Below, piece after piece: positions 1 to 6,652 of a stretch of DNA of 25,697 nt (position 1 is the first letter of the stretch; each line of letters begins with the position of its first letter). This DNA is from an uncultured Coriobacteriales bacterium (GTDB taxonomy: Bacteria; Actinomycetota; Coriobacteriia; Coriobacteriales; UMGS124). The notes beneath the pieces were generated by a model. The model ran no database searches. It was given only the letters and a program-made list of their open reading frames with translations, and had not been told where the DNA came from. The DNA lies in assembly GCA_934662525.1 (NCBI GenBank), contig CAKUKJ010000001.1, positions 1-25,697 of the forward strand, written 5' to 3'. Position numbers and translations under genes: made by a program.

Positions 1-68
1 CTCACGGTGACATCCGAATCGTCCCTGCTTGGAGATGGACACTGGAGAAGATCGCCCAATAAATGCCA

Positions 69-108
69 AAGCGCCGCCTGTCCCGATATGCTGGAACAGG
101 CGGCGCTT
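69..108 (-). terminator. Strong stem-loop terminator closing the minus-strand cassette
   Basis: A perfect 13-bp inverted repeat (69-81 paired with 96-108, 14-nt loop) lies just after the last small ORF on the minus strand. The run after it on that strand is only moderately T-rich (TTGGCATTTATTG), so Rho-independent termination is likely but not certain. Positions 1-121 contain no other gene I can support. Confidence 0.7.
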
Positions 109-121
109 GTTGCTCAAGAAC

Positions 122-211
122 CTATCGGTGTTTGTTGATCGCCTTGACGATGTAATAGACAATCAATCCGACCATGATTGCTGCGGCAAGTATAGAAATC
201 TCGGGCGGCAT
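122..211 (-). CDS. 29-residue single-span membrane peptide
   Basis: A small ORF of 30 codons lies 51 nt downstream of the BlaI-type repressor on the same strand. It has an ATG start, a GAGGAG ribosome site about 10 nt upstream and a TAG stop. The product is a four-residue polar start, about 19 hydrophobic residues (ISILAAAIMVGLIVYYIVK) and a basic tail (AINKHR). This is the shape of Fst/Ldr-like type I toxins, KdpF-like subunits and small immunity peptides. I recognise no specific family, and no kdpA follows. Its place at the end of the repressor operon, just before a strong stem-loop, suggests co-transcription with the repressor. A role as toxin, immunity peptide or accessory subunit is inference. 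Confidence 0.55.
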   Translation of the reverse strand: MPPEISILAAAIMVGLIVYYIVKAINKHR

Positions 212-262
212 TGCGGTCACACTCCTCTGTTGACTGACGGGCGTTCGCTTTGTCGTGGGACT

Positions 263-625
263 TTACTCAATCTCGTCAATCATCCGGCGCAGCTCGGCGA
301 TATCCTCCGGGGTCATCTCGCCATGGGAGACCAAGGCGGAGACAAGCTTGGACGCCGAGCCGTCGAACACGGCGTCTATCAGCTTCTTCGTTTCCCCAAG
401 TCGCATCTCGTCGGGGTCGACGATGCTGCGGCAGACAAAGCCGGGGTCCTCGCGCTCAATCGCGCGCTTCTCGATGCAGCGGTGGATGAGTGCATATACG
501 GCTCCTCGCGTGTAGCCAAACTCGCCGTTCATCTCGGTGAATATCTCCTTGGCGCTGGCGGTGCCGCCGTTGCGCCAGATTATTGCCATGACCTTGAGCT
601 CAAGGTCGGATAACGATGGTTGCAT
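263..625 (-). CDS. blaI: BlaI/MecI-family winged-helix repressor
   Basis: 120 residues, the usual length of the Penicillinase_R (BlaI/MecI/CopY) family. The N-terminal half is the winged helix: it opens LSDLELKVMAIIW, has the TASAKEIFTEM helix, then the recognition region YTRGAVYALIHRC and the wing REDPGFVCRSIV. The C-terminal half is the dimerisation arm. In this family the dimer binds TACAnnTGTA-type dyads and is inactivated by cleavage downstream of a BlaR1-type metalloprotease. That protease is encoded 45 nt upstream on the same strand. A GAGAGGG ribosome site precedes the ATG. Matching dyads flank the promoter of the permease operon (4524-4533, 4586-4595), so that operon is its probable target. 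No beta-lactamase is visible, so the gene name indicates family only. Confidence 0.9.
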   Translation of the reverse strand: MQPSLSDLELKVMAIIWRNGGTASAKEIFTEMNGEFGYTRGAVYALIHRCIEKRAIEREDPGFVCRSIVDPDEMRLGETKKLIDAVFDGSASKLVSALVSHGEMTPEDIAELRRMIDEIE

Positions 626-670
626 GTCCCTCTCCCCAATGTACGTGCCATGCAGTAACGGTTGCGTATC

Positions 671-2113
671 CTATGCGGGGCGAAACGTGGGCGCGACCTC
701 CGCCTTCAAGAATTCCAGCGAATCCATATCAGGGTTTCCTCCCGTGCTCAGCTGCCAGGCGTTGACCAAAGGAATGGAGGCGTCCCACTTAGGGAGCTCG
801 GAGACGGAATCACTGTAATCGAAGCCCCACAAGGTGCAAGTCGAACCATAACGGGCCGTGGCTCCAATAAACAGCGTGTTGTTGTCTGCATCTTCTTGGA
901 GATAATCACCGGCCGGTCCGAATGCAACAAGCGGGTGCGTTTCCTGGCCAGGAGGGAAGACCATGGTGACGCTTGAACCGTCTGCGGTCTTCGCGGTGCT
1001 GACGGCAACCTTTTCGTGCCAGGCTTCGGGTAGGGTTATGCATCCGGCATCAGTGCGAATGTCCCAGGGGTTGTCGCTGCTAGCGAGCCCAGTTGTAGAG
1101 AGGCCCAAGGCAAGGAGGAGCGCCGTAGAGCATTTAACGAAGGAGGACACGTCAATCTGCCGCGAAGTTCTTCTCATTGCCCCGATTCGCGTGGCAAGCA
1201 GAGAGGCAGCACCGGAAGAAAAAGCGGCGATATCCATGTGATTGGTGCTGTCTGATGGTGATGCGAACCGTAGAAGGAGACTGGCATACGAACGCTTGTG
1301 CGAGGGGACAAGAAACCAAGCGACAGTCTCATCGCAGGCCAACTCTATATCTTGATTGGCAAGCTTGCGCATAACCCAGACGAGCGGGTTGAACCAGAAG
1401 CAACAGCAGGCAAGCGTGAGGAGAGACTTGAAGAGGGCATCCTGCCGGTGGATATGCGTCAGCTCGTGCTCAACGATATGGAGCTTCTGATGTTTGGAAA
1501 GGCCTGCGGTGCTGACCGGCAAGAGAACGACGGGGAAAATGAATCCATAGGTGACGGGGCTCTTCAAATTGTCAGCCCAGAACAATCTAGCGTGTGCCGG
1601 AGCGGCTTGTGGCTCATGGGTGTGCCGAAAGGTCGTCTTTTTTGTAAACAAGCCCAGGAAGGCTTTAGCGCGAATCAGAATAAGACGCCTGCGTTGCAGT
1701 TCGAATTTCTGGACACACATGCAGATGTCCCGATCGTCGACTGGGCTGATTGCCGGATGTGAACGAACCCAGCGTCGATGGTCTGCAAGGTGGACGGTCA
1801 AAGCAAGAAGTATCCCAATTGCCCAGATTCCGAGCGCAGTATGCCCGGCTGGTGTGTTGAACCACGATGTCCCCAGCTGCGCCAGGAAATGTGCTGGAGT
1901 TTCATGCGGGACAAATGTGCCTTGACCGTTGTGGAATGCGGTCAAATCAATGGGCAACGCAAAGGGAAAAGGGAAAAGGAGACGAGCGAGAGCGGCGTGC
2001 CAGAGCAGCATGATATGACGGTATTGAACATGGCCAATCAGGAGTGTTCGAGCGAGGAGAATGACGAGAAGGAAGAAGGAGTCTTGAATCAAGAGCGGGA
2101 TAGCTGATTCCAT
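671..2113 (-). CDS. BlaR1-like M56 membrane metallopeptidase with a short novel sensor domain
   Basis: 480 residues from the ATG at 2113, chosen because an AAGGG site precedes it and the N-terminal membrane segment (about 6-27) follows at once; the same frame stays open further upstream without a ribosome site. Further spans lie near 35-55, 92-110, 188-203, 228-246 and 327-345. The zinc-peptidase signature HELTH is at 216-220 and the downstream glutamate motif ELACDE at 257-262, as in M56 BlaR1/MecR1 proteins. After the last span, about 134 residues face outside (347-480). That is much shorter than the penicillin-binding sensor of BlaR1 (about 250 residues) and lacks the SxN and KTG motifs; STAK at 372-375 is probably chance. 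It carries two cysteines (358, 426). It probably senses a non-beta-lactam signal and relieves BlaI repression (inference). Confidence 0.88.
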   Translation of the reverse strand: MESAIPLLIQDSFFLLVILLARTLLIGHVQYRHIMLLWHAALARLLFPFPFALPIDLTAFHNGQGTFVPHETPAHFLAQLGTSWFNTPAGHTALGIWAIGILLALTVHLADHRRWVRSHPAISPVDDRDICMCVQKFELQRRRLILIRAKAFLGLFTKKTTFRHTHEPQAAPAHARLFWADNLKSPVTYGFIFPVVLLPVSTAGLSKHQKLHIVEHELTHIHRQDALFKSLLTLACCCFWFNPLVWVMRKLANQDIELACDETVAWFLVPSHKRSYASLLLRFASPSDSTNHMDIAAFSSGAASLLATRIGAMRRTSRQIDVSSFVKCSTALLLALGLSTTGLASSDNPWDIRTDAGCITLPEAWHEKVAVSTAKTADGSSVTMVFPPGQETHPLVAFGPAGDYLQEDADNNTLFIGATARYGSTCTLWGFDYSDSVSELPKWDASIPLVNAWQLSTGGNPDMDSLEFLKAEVAPTFRPA

Positions 2114-2160
2114 ATGAGAGCCGCCCTTCGGATAACGCGACAGAACTAACTGGTGTCTGT

Positions 2161-2189
2161 AGAATACAACACTATTCTCAATTGGTGAA
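2161..2189 (-). promoter_or_regulatory. Candidate promoter and autoregulatory operator of the M56/BlaI genes
   Basis: On the minus strand TTCACC (2184-2189), a 17-nt spacer and TATTCT (2161-2166) form a plausible sigma-70 promoter about 50 nt upstream of the M56 start. It overlaps a perfect 6-bp dyad, AGAATA/TATTCT (2161-2178). One half, TTGTATTC, is identical to a half of the distal operator at 4521-4536. It may be a weaker BlaI site giving autoregulation; its other half does not match the TACAnnTGTA consensus. Confidence 0.45.
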
Positions 2190-2237
2190 GCCTTGTTGCT
2201 CCACACCCGGAGGGCTAGCGTGTCGTTCTCAAACAAG

Positions 2238-2267
2238 AAGCACCCGGTTTAATCCAACCGGGTGCTT
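2238..2267 (-). terminator. Stem-loop between the secreted-peptide gene and the M56 gene
   Basis: A perfect 12-bp stem (2238-2249 with 2256-2267) and a 6-nt loop sit 34 nt after the secreted-peptide stop codon. On the minus strand CTTGTTTG follows, a weak T-tract. It probably terminates or attenuates the transporter/peptide transcript, separating it from the regulatory genes. Confidence 0.7.
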
Positions 2268-2301
2268 AAACGTGTCGCTGCTATCAGGGAAGTTCGAGGT
2301 G

Positions 2302-2646
2302 CTAGTGCGTGACGTACTGGTACTGCCAGAGATGAACGGTTCCCCATGCGCCGAGCCCGGCAGTCGGGCTCCAGTCGCCGTAGGTGTTCACCTCATAGGG
2401 GCCGTAGGTGTCGTAGTAGTTTGTATACCCGATGACCTTGTACGTGTAGTCGTAGTTGCCCACGCTGTAGAGTGACGACGTCCAAGTCTTGTACGTGTCT
2501 ACGACACGTGCAGCTCCATGTCCGGCGGCCTGGAGGTCTATCTCGTCAGCGGATGCGCTCGCTGGGGCAAGAGCCGCCAGGGAGACAGAGAGTGCGAGCA
2601 AAATAGTGGTGATGGCGGCGGTCAGTTTCCTTGCGGTGGTGTTCAT
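2302..2646 (-). CDS. Secreted aromatic-rich peptide, candidate bacteriocin
   Basis: 114 residues with a classic Sec signal peptide: basic start (NTTARK), hydrophobic core (about 10-27) and an AxA site near residue 32 (SASA/DE). The mature part, about 81 residues, contains about 13 Tyr and 4 Trp, clustered as NYDYTYK, YTNYYDTYGPYE and LWQYQYVTH, and no Cys. Its ATG overlaps the stop of the ATPase gene (ATGA), and AAGGAG lies 7 nt upstream, so it is translationally coupled to the ABC transporter. A Sec-secreted small protein beside a dedicated two-gene ABC system is the layout of lactococcin-972-type (class IId) bacteriocins. I cannot show sequence homology to lactococcin 972. Alternatives are a signalling peptide or an envelope-stress protein. 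No modification enzyme is encoded nearby. Confidence 0.75.
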   Translation of the reverse strand: MNTTARKLTAAITTILLALSVSLAALAPASASADEIDLQAAGHGAARVVDTYKTWTSSLYSVGNYDYTYKVIGYTNYYDTYGPYEVNTYGDWSPTAGLGAWGTVHLWQYQYVTH

Positions 2647-3338
2647 ATTTCATCTCCTTCGTATAGCTGGGCGTATATCTCAGGGCAACTTCCCTGATAG
2701 CCTTGTTCGCGCGGCCGGATAAGGTGGCCGTCTTTGAGGAAGTAGACCGTGTCGCATGTCTCATCGAGTTCGTTGAGAATATGGGACGAAACGATGGCGC
2801 CTATGTCTGAGTTGGCGAGTTGGTCGATGACTCTCCAGAACATGCATGAGTTCGTTTGGTCAAAGCCATTGGTTGGTTCGTCAAAAAGCAGATATGACGC
2901 ACCGCTTGCGCAGGCGATTGCGAGGCAAACTTGCTGTTTCATGCCCTGTGACAGCTCTTTGCCGCGTTTGGGGAGCATCTTGCTTACGAGACAACGCTCA
3001 ACGATGTTTTCCAAATCGGTATCTGACTTCCAAATGGCTTTGGCGGCCTGTAAGTGTTCATATACGGTCAGGTCATCATGGAGCAGCTTGCCTGCGTCGG
3101 GTACATAGAGCACTTTGCGCACATAGCTCTCCGACTTGCGCACGCTGTGCGTTCCGTCTGCAAGGCAGAACCCGCAGCTGGGCCTAAGATACGCTCCGAT
3201 TGTTCTCATGAGGGTTGTCTTTCCTGAGCCGTTGGGGGCTATGAGGGCGCATATCTCGCCTGGTTCTATGGTGAGCGATATGTCGTCAAGAATCATTGCG
3301 TTTTTGAACGCAAGGCTTATGTTGTTGACCTCAAGCAT
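2643..3338 (-). CDS. ABC transporter ATP-binding protein
   Basis: 231 residues from the ATG at 3338. A GGAGG site 5 nt upstream selects it over the in-frame TTG 21 nt earlier. Walker A is APNGSGKTT (about 33-41), the signature is a variant LSQGM instead of LSGGQ, Walker B is YLLFDEPTNGFD and the switch histidine is in SSH. This is the general fold of short drug/bacteriocin-resistance ATPases paired with an ABC-2-type permease. The start overlaps the permease stop by 8 nt, and the stop overlaps the secreted-peptide start by 4 nt, so all three genes are translationally linked. The likely job is export of, or immunity against, the peptide encoded next; direction of transport cannot be read from sequence. 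Confidence 0.92.
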   Translation of the reverse strand: MLEVNNISLAFKNAMILDDISLTIEPGEICALIAPNGSGKTTLMRTIGAYLRPSCGFCLADGTHSVRKSESYVRKVLYVPDAGKLLHDDLTVYEHLQAAKAIWKSDTDLENIVERCLVSKMLPKRGKELSQGMKQQVCLAIACASGASYLLFDEPTNGFDQTNSCMFWRVIDQLANSDIGAIVSSHILNELDETCDTVYFLKDGHLIRPREQGYQGSCPEIYAQLYEGDEI

Positions 3339-4491
3339 GTCGCCCTCCAGTCCTTGCAATGCGCAAAAAGGTGGAAACCCCGCATATGAGTGCGGTCAGT
3401 GCAACCGTTGCGGCAAGCCAGCCAAGTATGGTTGCCAATCCTGTCTCAAAGGTGCAGCCGGGGCCTGACTCAATGATGCACACGGCTGAGCCGGGTATTC
3501 CTGTGAAACGTGCTTCGTCGAGAAACGTTGAAGGAAGGTACTTGAGAAGGAATTGGGGGATTGTGCCGGTGAGATAGCCCGGGATGAATGGCAGGGCAAG
3601 GAAGACCAGGACAATTGCCTGGGCGGCCTTGGAGATGTTGAATGACAGACATGTTGCCGCGATGAGGGAAAGGAGGGCCGACTCGGCCGCAAAGACAGCG
3701 ATCCATTCAAGAAGGGCTCTGCCGACGGTAAGGGAAAACAGCTCCCCGTTCGTGAGGAACGATACAGGGTAGGAGGGGTCTCCAAACCCGTTGTTGAAAA
3801 GCGTCCATAGCGCCGCCGGGACCCATGAGATAAAGACGCATACGAGTGACAGCGTAAAAATCAGGATGAAAAGGCTGACAATAAGCCCTACTTGACCGAT
3901 GGGGACATGCGACAGCAACTTGCCGTCCTGGCGCTCGCGAGCACAGACCCCTGCGATGATGAAAAGGGGGATATACCAGATAAAGAAAGGCAGCCCAGAA
4001 AGCATGTACAGGAAGTAGTACGTGAGGGGAAAGTCTGGCGACCGGTCGTAAAAGACCGGGTCGGGAAGCTGGGCGATTTGAGTGTATAGTCGGGCTGTTC
4101 CTTTGCCGTGAAGGATCCCGTCGGCTGTTGAATCTGTCCTGCCCTCCTCAAAAGCCTTCTCCATTATCTCGCTGACTGTCTGATAGTACGTGGCGACGCT
4201 GGCGGCGAATTTATCCGTGCCGAAATTTGTGATGACATCCTCTAGCTGGGATGCCACGAGTTGTTCCTCCTCTTGTATGTATTCGGGCGCGCCTGTGTTT
4301 CGAACTTGCGATTGATGCACCGAGTCGAGTGCCGCTTGAAAGGTTTCGACGATGAACCCGGTTCGCATGGGATAAAGCAAGAATGCGCAGAAGGCAATCG
4401 CAAGGATCCCAATGGCAATCCATACGGCACGATTACGGGCAACGAGCCTGGCAAGTGCCTTGGCATAGCAGAGCGGGTAAGCCCCCATCAT
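3331..4491 (-). CDS. ABC-2-type permease subunit
   Basis: 386 residues. An ATG at 4491 follows a strong GGAGGTG site. The first membrane segment (about 23-43, AVWIAIGILAIAFCAFLLYP) is followed by a polar region of about 110 residues, presumably outside the cell, then about five more hydrophobic segments in the C-terminal two thirds. This is the usual topology of ABC-2-type (CcmB/bacteriocin-associated) permeases, but I cannot assign a named family. It is the first gene after the operator-flanked promoter and overlaps the ATPase gene by 8 nt, so the two should form one transporter. Base composition is more AT-rich than in the housekeeping genes from 4.7 kb onward. Confidence 0.82.
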   Translation of the reverse strand: MMGAYPLCYAKALARLVARNRAVWIAIGILAIAFCAFLLYPMRTGFIVETFQAALDSVHQSQVRNTGAPEYIQEEEQLVASQLEDVITNFGTDKFAASVATYYQTVSEIMEKAFEEGRTDSTADGILHGKGTARLYTQIAQLPDPVFYDRSPDFPLTYYFLYMLSGLPFFIWYIPLFIIAGVCARERQDGKLLSHVPIGQVGLIVSLFILIFTLSLVCVFISWVPAALWTLFNNGFGDPSYPVSFLTNGELFSLTVGRALLEWIAVFAAESALLSLIAATCLSFNISKAAQAIVLVFLALPFIPGYLTGTIPQFLLKYLPSTFLDEARFTGIPGSAVCIIESGPGCTFETGLATILGWLAATVALTALICGVSTFLRIARTGGRHA

Positions 4492-4520
4492 GGTGACACC
4501 TCCGATGTTGATTGTTAATG

Positions 4521-4598
4521 GAATACAAATGTAAATGATTTGATTGCGAGTATAGCCTTATCCGGGGCGCTGTCAATCATGAGAATACGAATGTATAT
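4521..4598 (-). promoter_or_regulatory. Near-consensus promoter flanked by two BlaI/MecI-type operators
   Basis: On the minus strand TTGACA (4571-4576), a 16-nt spacer and TATACT (4549-4554) form an almost ideal sigma-70 promoter for the permease operon. Two copies of a 16-nt motif, GAATACRAATGTAWAT on the plus strand, flank it: 4521-4536 with the perfect dyad TACA-AA-TGTA (4524-4533) and 4583-4598 with TACG-AA-TGTA (4586-4595). Their centres are 62 bp apart, about six helical turns. The first covers the expected transcription start and the second lies just upstream of -35. BlaI/MecI repressors are known to bind TACAnnTGTA dyads, and such a repressor is encoded at 263-625. Confidence 0.8.
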
Positions 4599-4777
4599 CA
4601 TTGTCGGCGAACGGTTGCTTGACGGCTGCCTACATGCCCGCTTCCTCCGTTCTTCTCGTGTCTTGCCCCTCGTGGGGCTGGGCAGGGGGCGCGGGGGCGG
4701 GTAGAGTGGGGGAGTTGGATTTTGCAAGGCTGTTCGCGGCCTGATTGGGCCGCTTGACCCCACGAGAGGAACTCGCC
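4599..4777. other. Intergenic junction between the cassette and ybaB
   Basis: No gene seen in 179 nt. The composition changes here from AT-rich (operator region) to very G-rich (4680-4715). A small GCCCC/GGGGC hairpin is at 4665-4678, and TAGAGT near 4706 could be a -10 for ybaB. The usual dnaX neighbour of ybaB is not present on the left. Confidence 0.4.
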
Positions 4778-5086
4778 ATGGATATGCAGAAGATGCTCAA
4801 GCAGGCCAAGAAGATGCAGGCCCAGCTTGCTGACGTGCAGGACGGCCTCAAGGACGTCACTGTGGAGGCCACGGCCGGCGGCGGCATGGTGAAGGTCACG
4901 ATGACTGGCGACGGCCAGCTCACCGGCATCACCATCGACCCCGAGGCGCTCAACCCCGAGGACGTCGAGCTGCTCCAGGATATGATCGTCGCCGCTGTGA
5001 ACGAGGCCTCCAACAACGCCACGCAGGTGGCCAACCAGCGCATGGGCGCCATCACCGGCGGGCTCAACATCCCCGGCCTGTTCTAA
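4778..5086 (+). CDS. ybaB: YbaB/EbfC-family nucleoid-associated protein
   Basis: 102 residues, the standard size of the family. It begins MDMQKMLKQAKKMQAQL, an amphipathic helix, followed by the beta-hairpin with the conserved AGGGMVKVTMTGDGQLTGI and the late helix LQDMIVAAVNEA. The dimer binds DNA with little sequence specificity and is commonly encoded just before recR, as here. The ATG at 4778 follows GAGAGGA; in-frame codons upstream add an unlikely leader. dnaX often precedes ybaB in other bacteria, but here the preceding DNA is the AT-rich BlaI-controlled cassette. Regulation is not evident beyond a weak upstream promoter. Confidence 0.95.
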   Translation: MDMQKMLKQAKKMQAQLADVQDGLKDVTVEATAGGGMVKVTMTGDGQLTGITIDPEALNPEDVELLQDMIVAAVNEASNNATQVANQRMGAITGGLNIPGLF

Positions 5087-5137
5087 TCCGGCCCCGCGCC
5101 CACACGTCTACGCTTACCTGCGCACCCATACAACGCG

Positions 5138-5731
5138 ATGGCTGACGAGACATTCACCAACCTCATCGACGAGCTGGGCAGGCTCCCGGGCATCGGCCCC
5201 AAGTCTGCCCAGCGCATCGCCTACCACATCCTGCAGTCAGACGTCGCCAGCGTGCAGCGCCTGGCCGACGCCCTCATGGACGTGAAGCGCACGGTGCACT
5301 TTTGCCCGCGGTGCTTCAACTATGCCACGGGCAAGGTGTGCGCCGTCTGCGCCGACCCGTGCCGCGACACCTCGCGCATCTGCGTGGTGGCCGAGCCGCG
5401 CGATGTGAGCGCCATCGAACGCACGGGCGCCTTCAAAGGCCTGTACCACGTGCTCGGCGGCGTCATCAACCCCATGGAGCGCAAGGGCCCCGACCAGCTG
5501 CACATCCGCGAGCTCATGGGCCGGCTTGGCAGCGAGGACATCAAAGAGGTGCTCATCGCCACCAACCCCGACATCGAGGGCGAGACGACGGCCTCCTACC
5601 TTGCGCGCCTCATCAAGCCGCTCGACATCGAGGTCACCCGCCTTGCGAGCGGCCTGCCGGTGGGAGGGGAGCTGGAGTACGCCGACGAGGTCACGCTGGG
5701 CCGCGCCATCGAGGCGAGAAGGCAGCTGTAA
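5138..5731 (+). CDS. recR: Recombination mediator RecR
   Basis: 197 residues, full length. The helix-hairpin-helix region is LPGIGPKSAQR (16-26). The four-cysteine zinc motif is C56-x2-C59 and C68-x2-C71. A Toprim domain follows, starting at ICVVAEPRDV with the acidic NPDIEGE motif near 142-150, and the C-terminal ASGLPVGGELEYADEVTLGRA is the conserved Walker-B-like tail. RecR works with RecO/RecF in gap repair and RecA loading. It sits 51 nt after ybaB, a common pairing. The ribosome site is weak, which suggests translation coupled to ybaB mRNA. Confidence 0.97.
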   Translation: MADETFTNLIDELGRLPGIGPKSAQRIAYHILQSDVASVQRLADALMDVKRTVHFCPRCFNYATGKVCAVCADPCRDTSRICVVAEPRDVSAIERTGAFKGLYHVLGGVINPMERKGPDQLHIRELMGRLGSEDIKEVLIATNPDIEGETTASYLARLIKPLDIEVTRLASGLPVGGELEYADEVTLGRAIEARRQL

Positions 5732-5802
5732 GGCCGTAGGTTCGCACGTACCCCAACACGAAACATTGCGGGCGTACCATTCGCATACCTGGCGAAAGAC
5801 GA

Positions 5803-5827
5803 AAGGGTCGCCCTTGGGGCGGCCCTT
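5803..5827 (+). terminator. Candidate recR terminator or leader hairpin
   Basis: AAGGGTCGCC (5803-5812) pairs with GGCGGCCCTT (5818-5827), with one mismatch and a 5-nt loop. The T-tract is poor (TTCTG), so it may instead be an mRNA leader hairpin of the next gene, whose ribosome site lies 7 nt later. Confidence 0.45.
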
Positions 5828-5847
5828 CTGCATAGAAAGGCGCGCTC

Positions 5848-6381
5848 ATGCCCCTGGACAAGCGAAACATCGTGCTCGTGGGTATGCCCAGCGTGGGCAA
5901 GTCCACCATCGGCGTGCTTGTGGCCAAGCGCCTGCGCTACAACTTCACCGACACCGACATCACCATCCAGGTGGACAACGACGGCACCCTGGCCGAGCTC
6001 ATTGCCGCGCAGGGAAACGACGCCATGCTTGCGATGGAGGAACGCGTGCTGCTTGCCGTGCAGCCCGCGCGCACGGTCATCGCCACGGGCGGCAGCGCCT
6101 GCTACAGCGCGCCTGCCATGGCGCATCTGGCCACAACGGGCCCCATTGTGTACCTGCGCGCGCCCTTCGAGGAGGTGGCGGCGCGCGTGGGCGACGTCGT
6201 GGCGCGCGGGGTGGTGATGCCCGCCGGTTTCACCTTCCGCGACCTGTACGACCAGCGCTGCGGTCTCTACGAGAAATATGCCACCATCACCGTCGACATC
6301 GCAGGTCTTACGGTGGAGGACTCGCTCACCGCTGCCTGCGAGGCCGTCACAGCGTGGATGGACGAGCATCCGCTGGGCTAA
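5848..6381 (+). CDS. Divergent shikimate-kinase-like P-loop protein
   Basis: 177 residues, the size of AroK. Walker A is GMPSVGKST (about 12-20) and DTD aligns with the shikimate-binding aspartate region of AroK. Several residues that are almost invariant in shikimate kinase are altered. The FRxxE segment with the substrate arginine reads MLAMEE, the GGG of the substrate loop reads GGS (IATGGSACY), the lid arginine of the RPLL region is absent (VVMPAG), and RxPLYEE reads RCGLYEK. ATP binding is probably kept, but shikimate phosphorylation is doubtful. The ATG at 5848 follows AGAAAGG. It follows recR on the same strand and lies outside any aro cluster, which also argues against a plain pathway enzyme. 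Recent divergence to another small substrate or loss of activity are both possible. Confidence 0.75.
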   Translation: MPLDKRNIVLVGMPSVGKSTIGVLVAKRLRYNFTDTDITIQVDNDGTLAELIAAQGNDAMLAMEERVLLAVQPARTVIATGGSACYSAPAMAHLATTGPIVYLRAPFEEVAARVGDVVARGVVMPAGFTFRDLYDQRCGLYEKYATITVDIAGLTVEDSLTAACEAVTAWMDEHPLG

Positions 6382-6418
6382 GTGAGCTGGATTCAATTTG
6401 TTGACTGAAAGAAGAGAT

Positions 6419-6493
6419 TGGCTGGGATAGAGGGAGTCGAACCCCCATACCGGGAACCAAAAACCCGTGTCCTAACCATTGGACGATATCCCA
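6419..6493 (-). tRNA. tRNA-Gln (anticodon TTG)
   Basis: On the minus strand the acceptor stem is TGGGATA/TATCCCA with discriminator G and an encoded CCA. The T-arm contains GGTTCGACTCC, and the anticodon loop TTTTGGT reads TTG (Gln, codon CAA). The closing pair of the anticodon stem is a U-U mismatch. Total 75 nt including CCA. Confidence 0.95.
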
Positions 6494-6551
6494 ATGCCAT
6501 TCACCTGACGCGCCTGACCGCAAATCGGCTCAGCACGCCATATAGCCGAAA

Positions 6552-6579
6552 ATTGTACCATCCTTGCCCGTATCGTCAA
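6552..6579 (-). promoter_or_regulatory. tRNA-Gln promoter
   Basis: On the minus strand TTGACG (6574-6579), a 16-nt spacer and TACAAT (6552-6557) form a strong sigma-70 promoter. It would start transcription about 50 nt upstream of the mature tRNA 5' end. No other gene on that strand could use it. Confidence 0.75.
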
Positions 6580-6652
6580 GAAGCGCCCCTATAGTGGTCC
6601 CAACTTTTACATGACCGGTTGATGTGAGTTCGTGCGGGTTTGGGGTTGTGAC

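Noticed and set aside
29..613. 194-residue plus-strand ORF over the blaI region
   Set aside because: It is antisense to the BlaI gene, which has clear family motifs, and its protein has no recognisable features.
263..2113. Beta-lactam resistance locus
   Set aside because: BlaI and M56 are present, but there is no beta-lactamase or PBP2a gene and the sensor lacks penicillin-binding motifs.
2302..2646. Firm assignment to lactococcin 972
   Set aside because: Only the architecture matches; I cannot align the mature peptide convincingly with the lactococcin 972 sequence.
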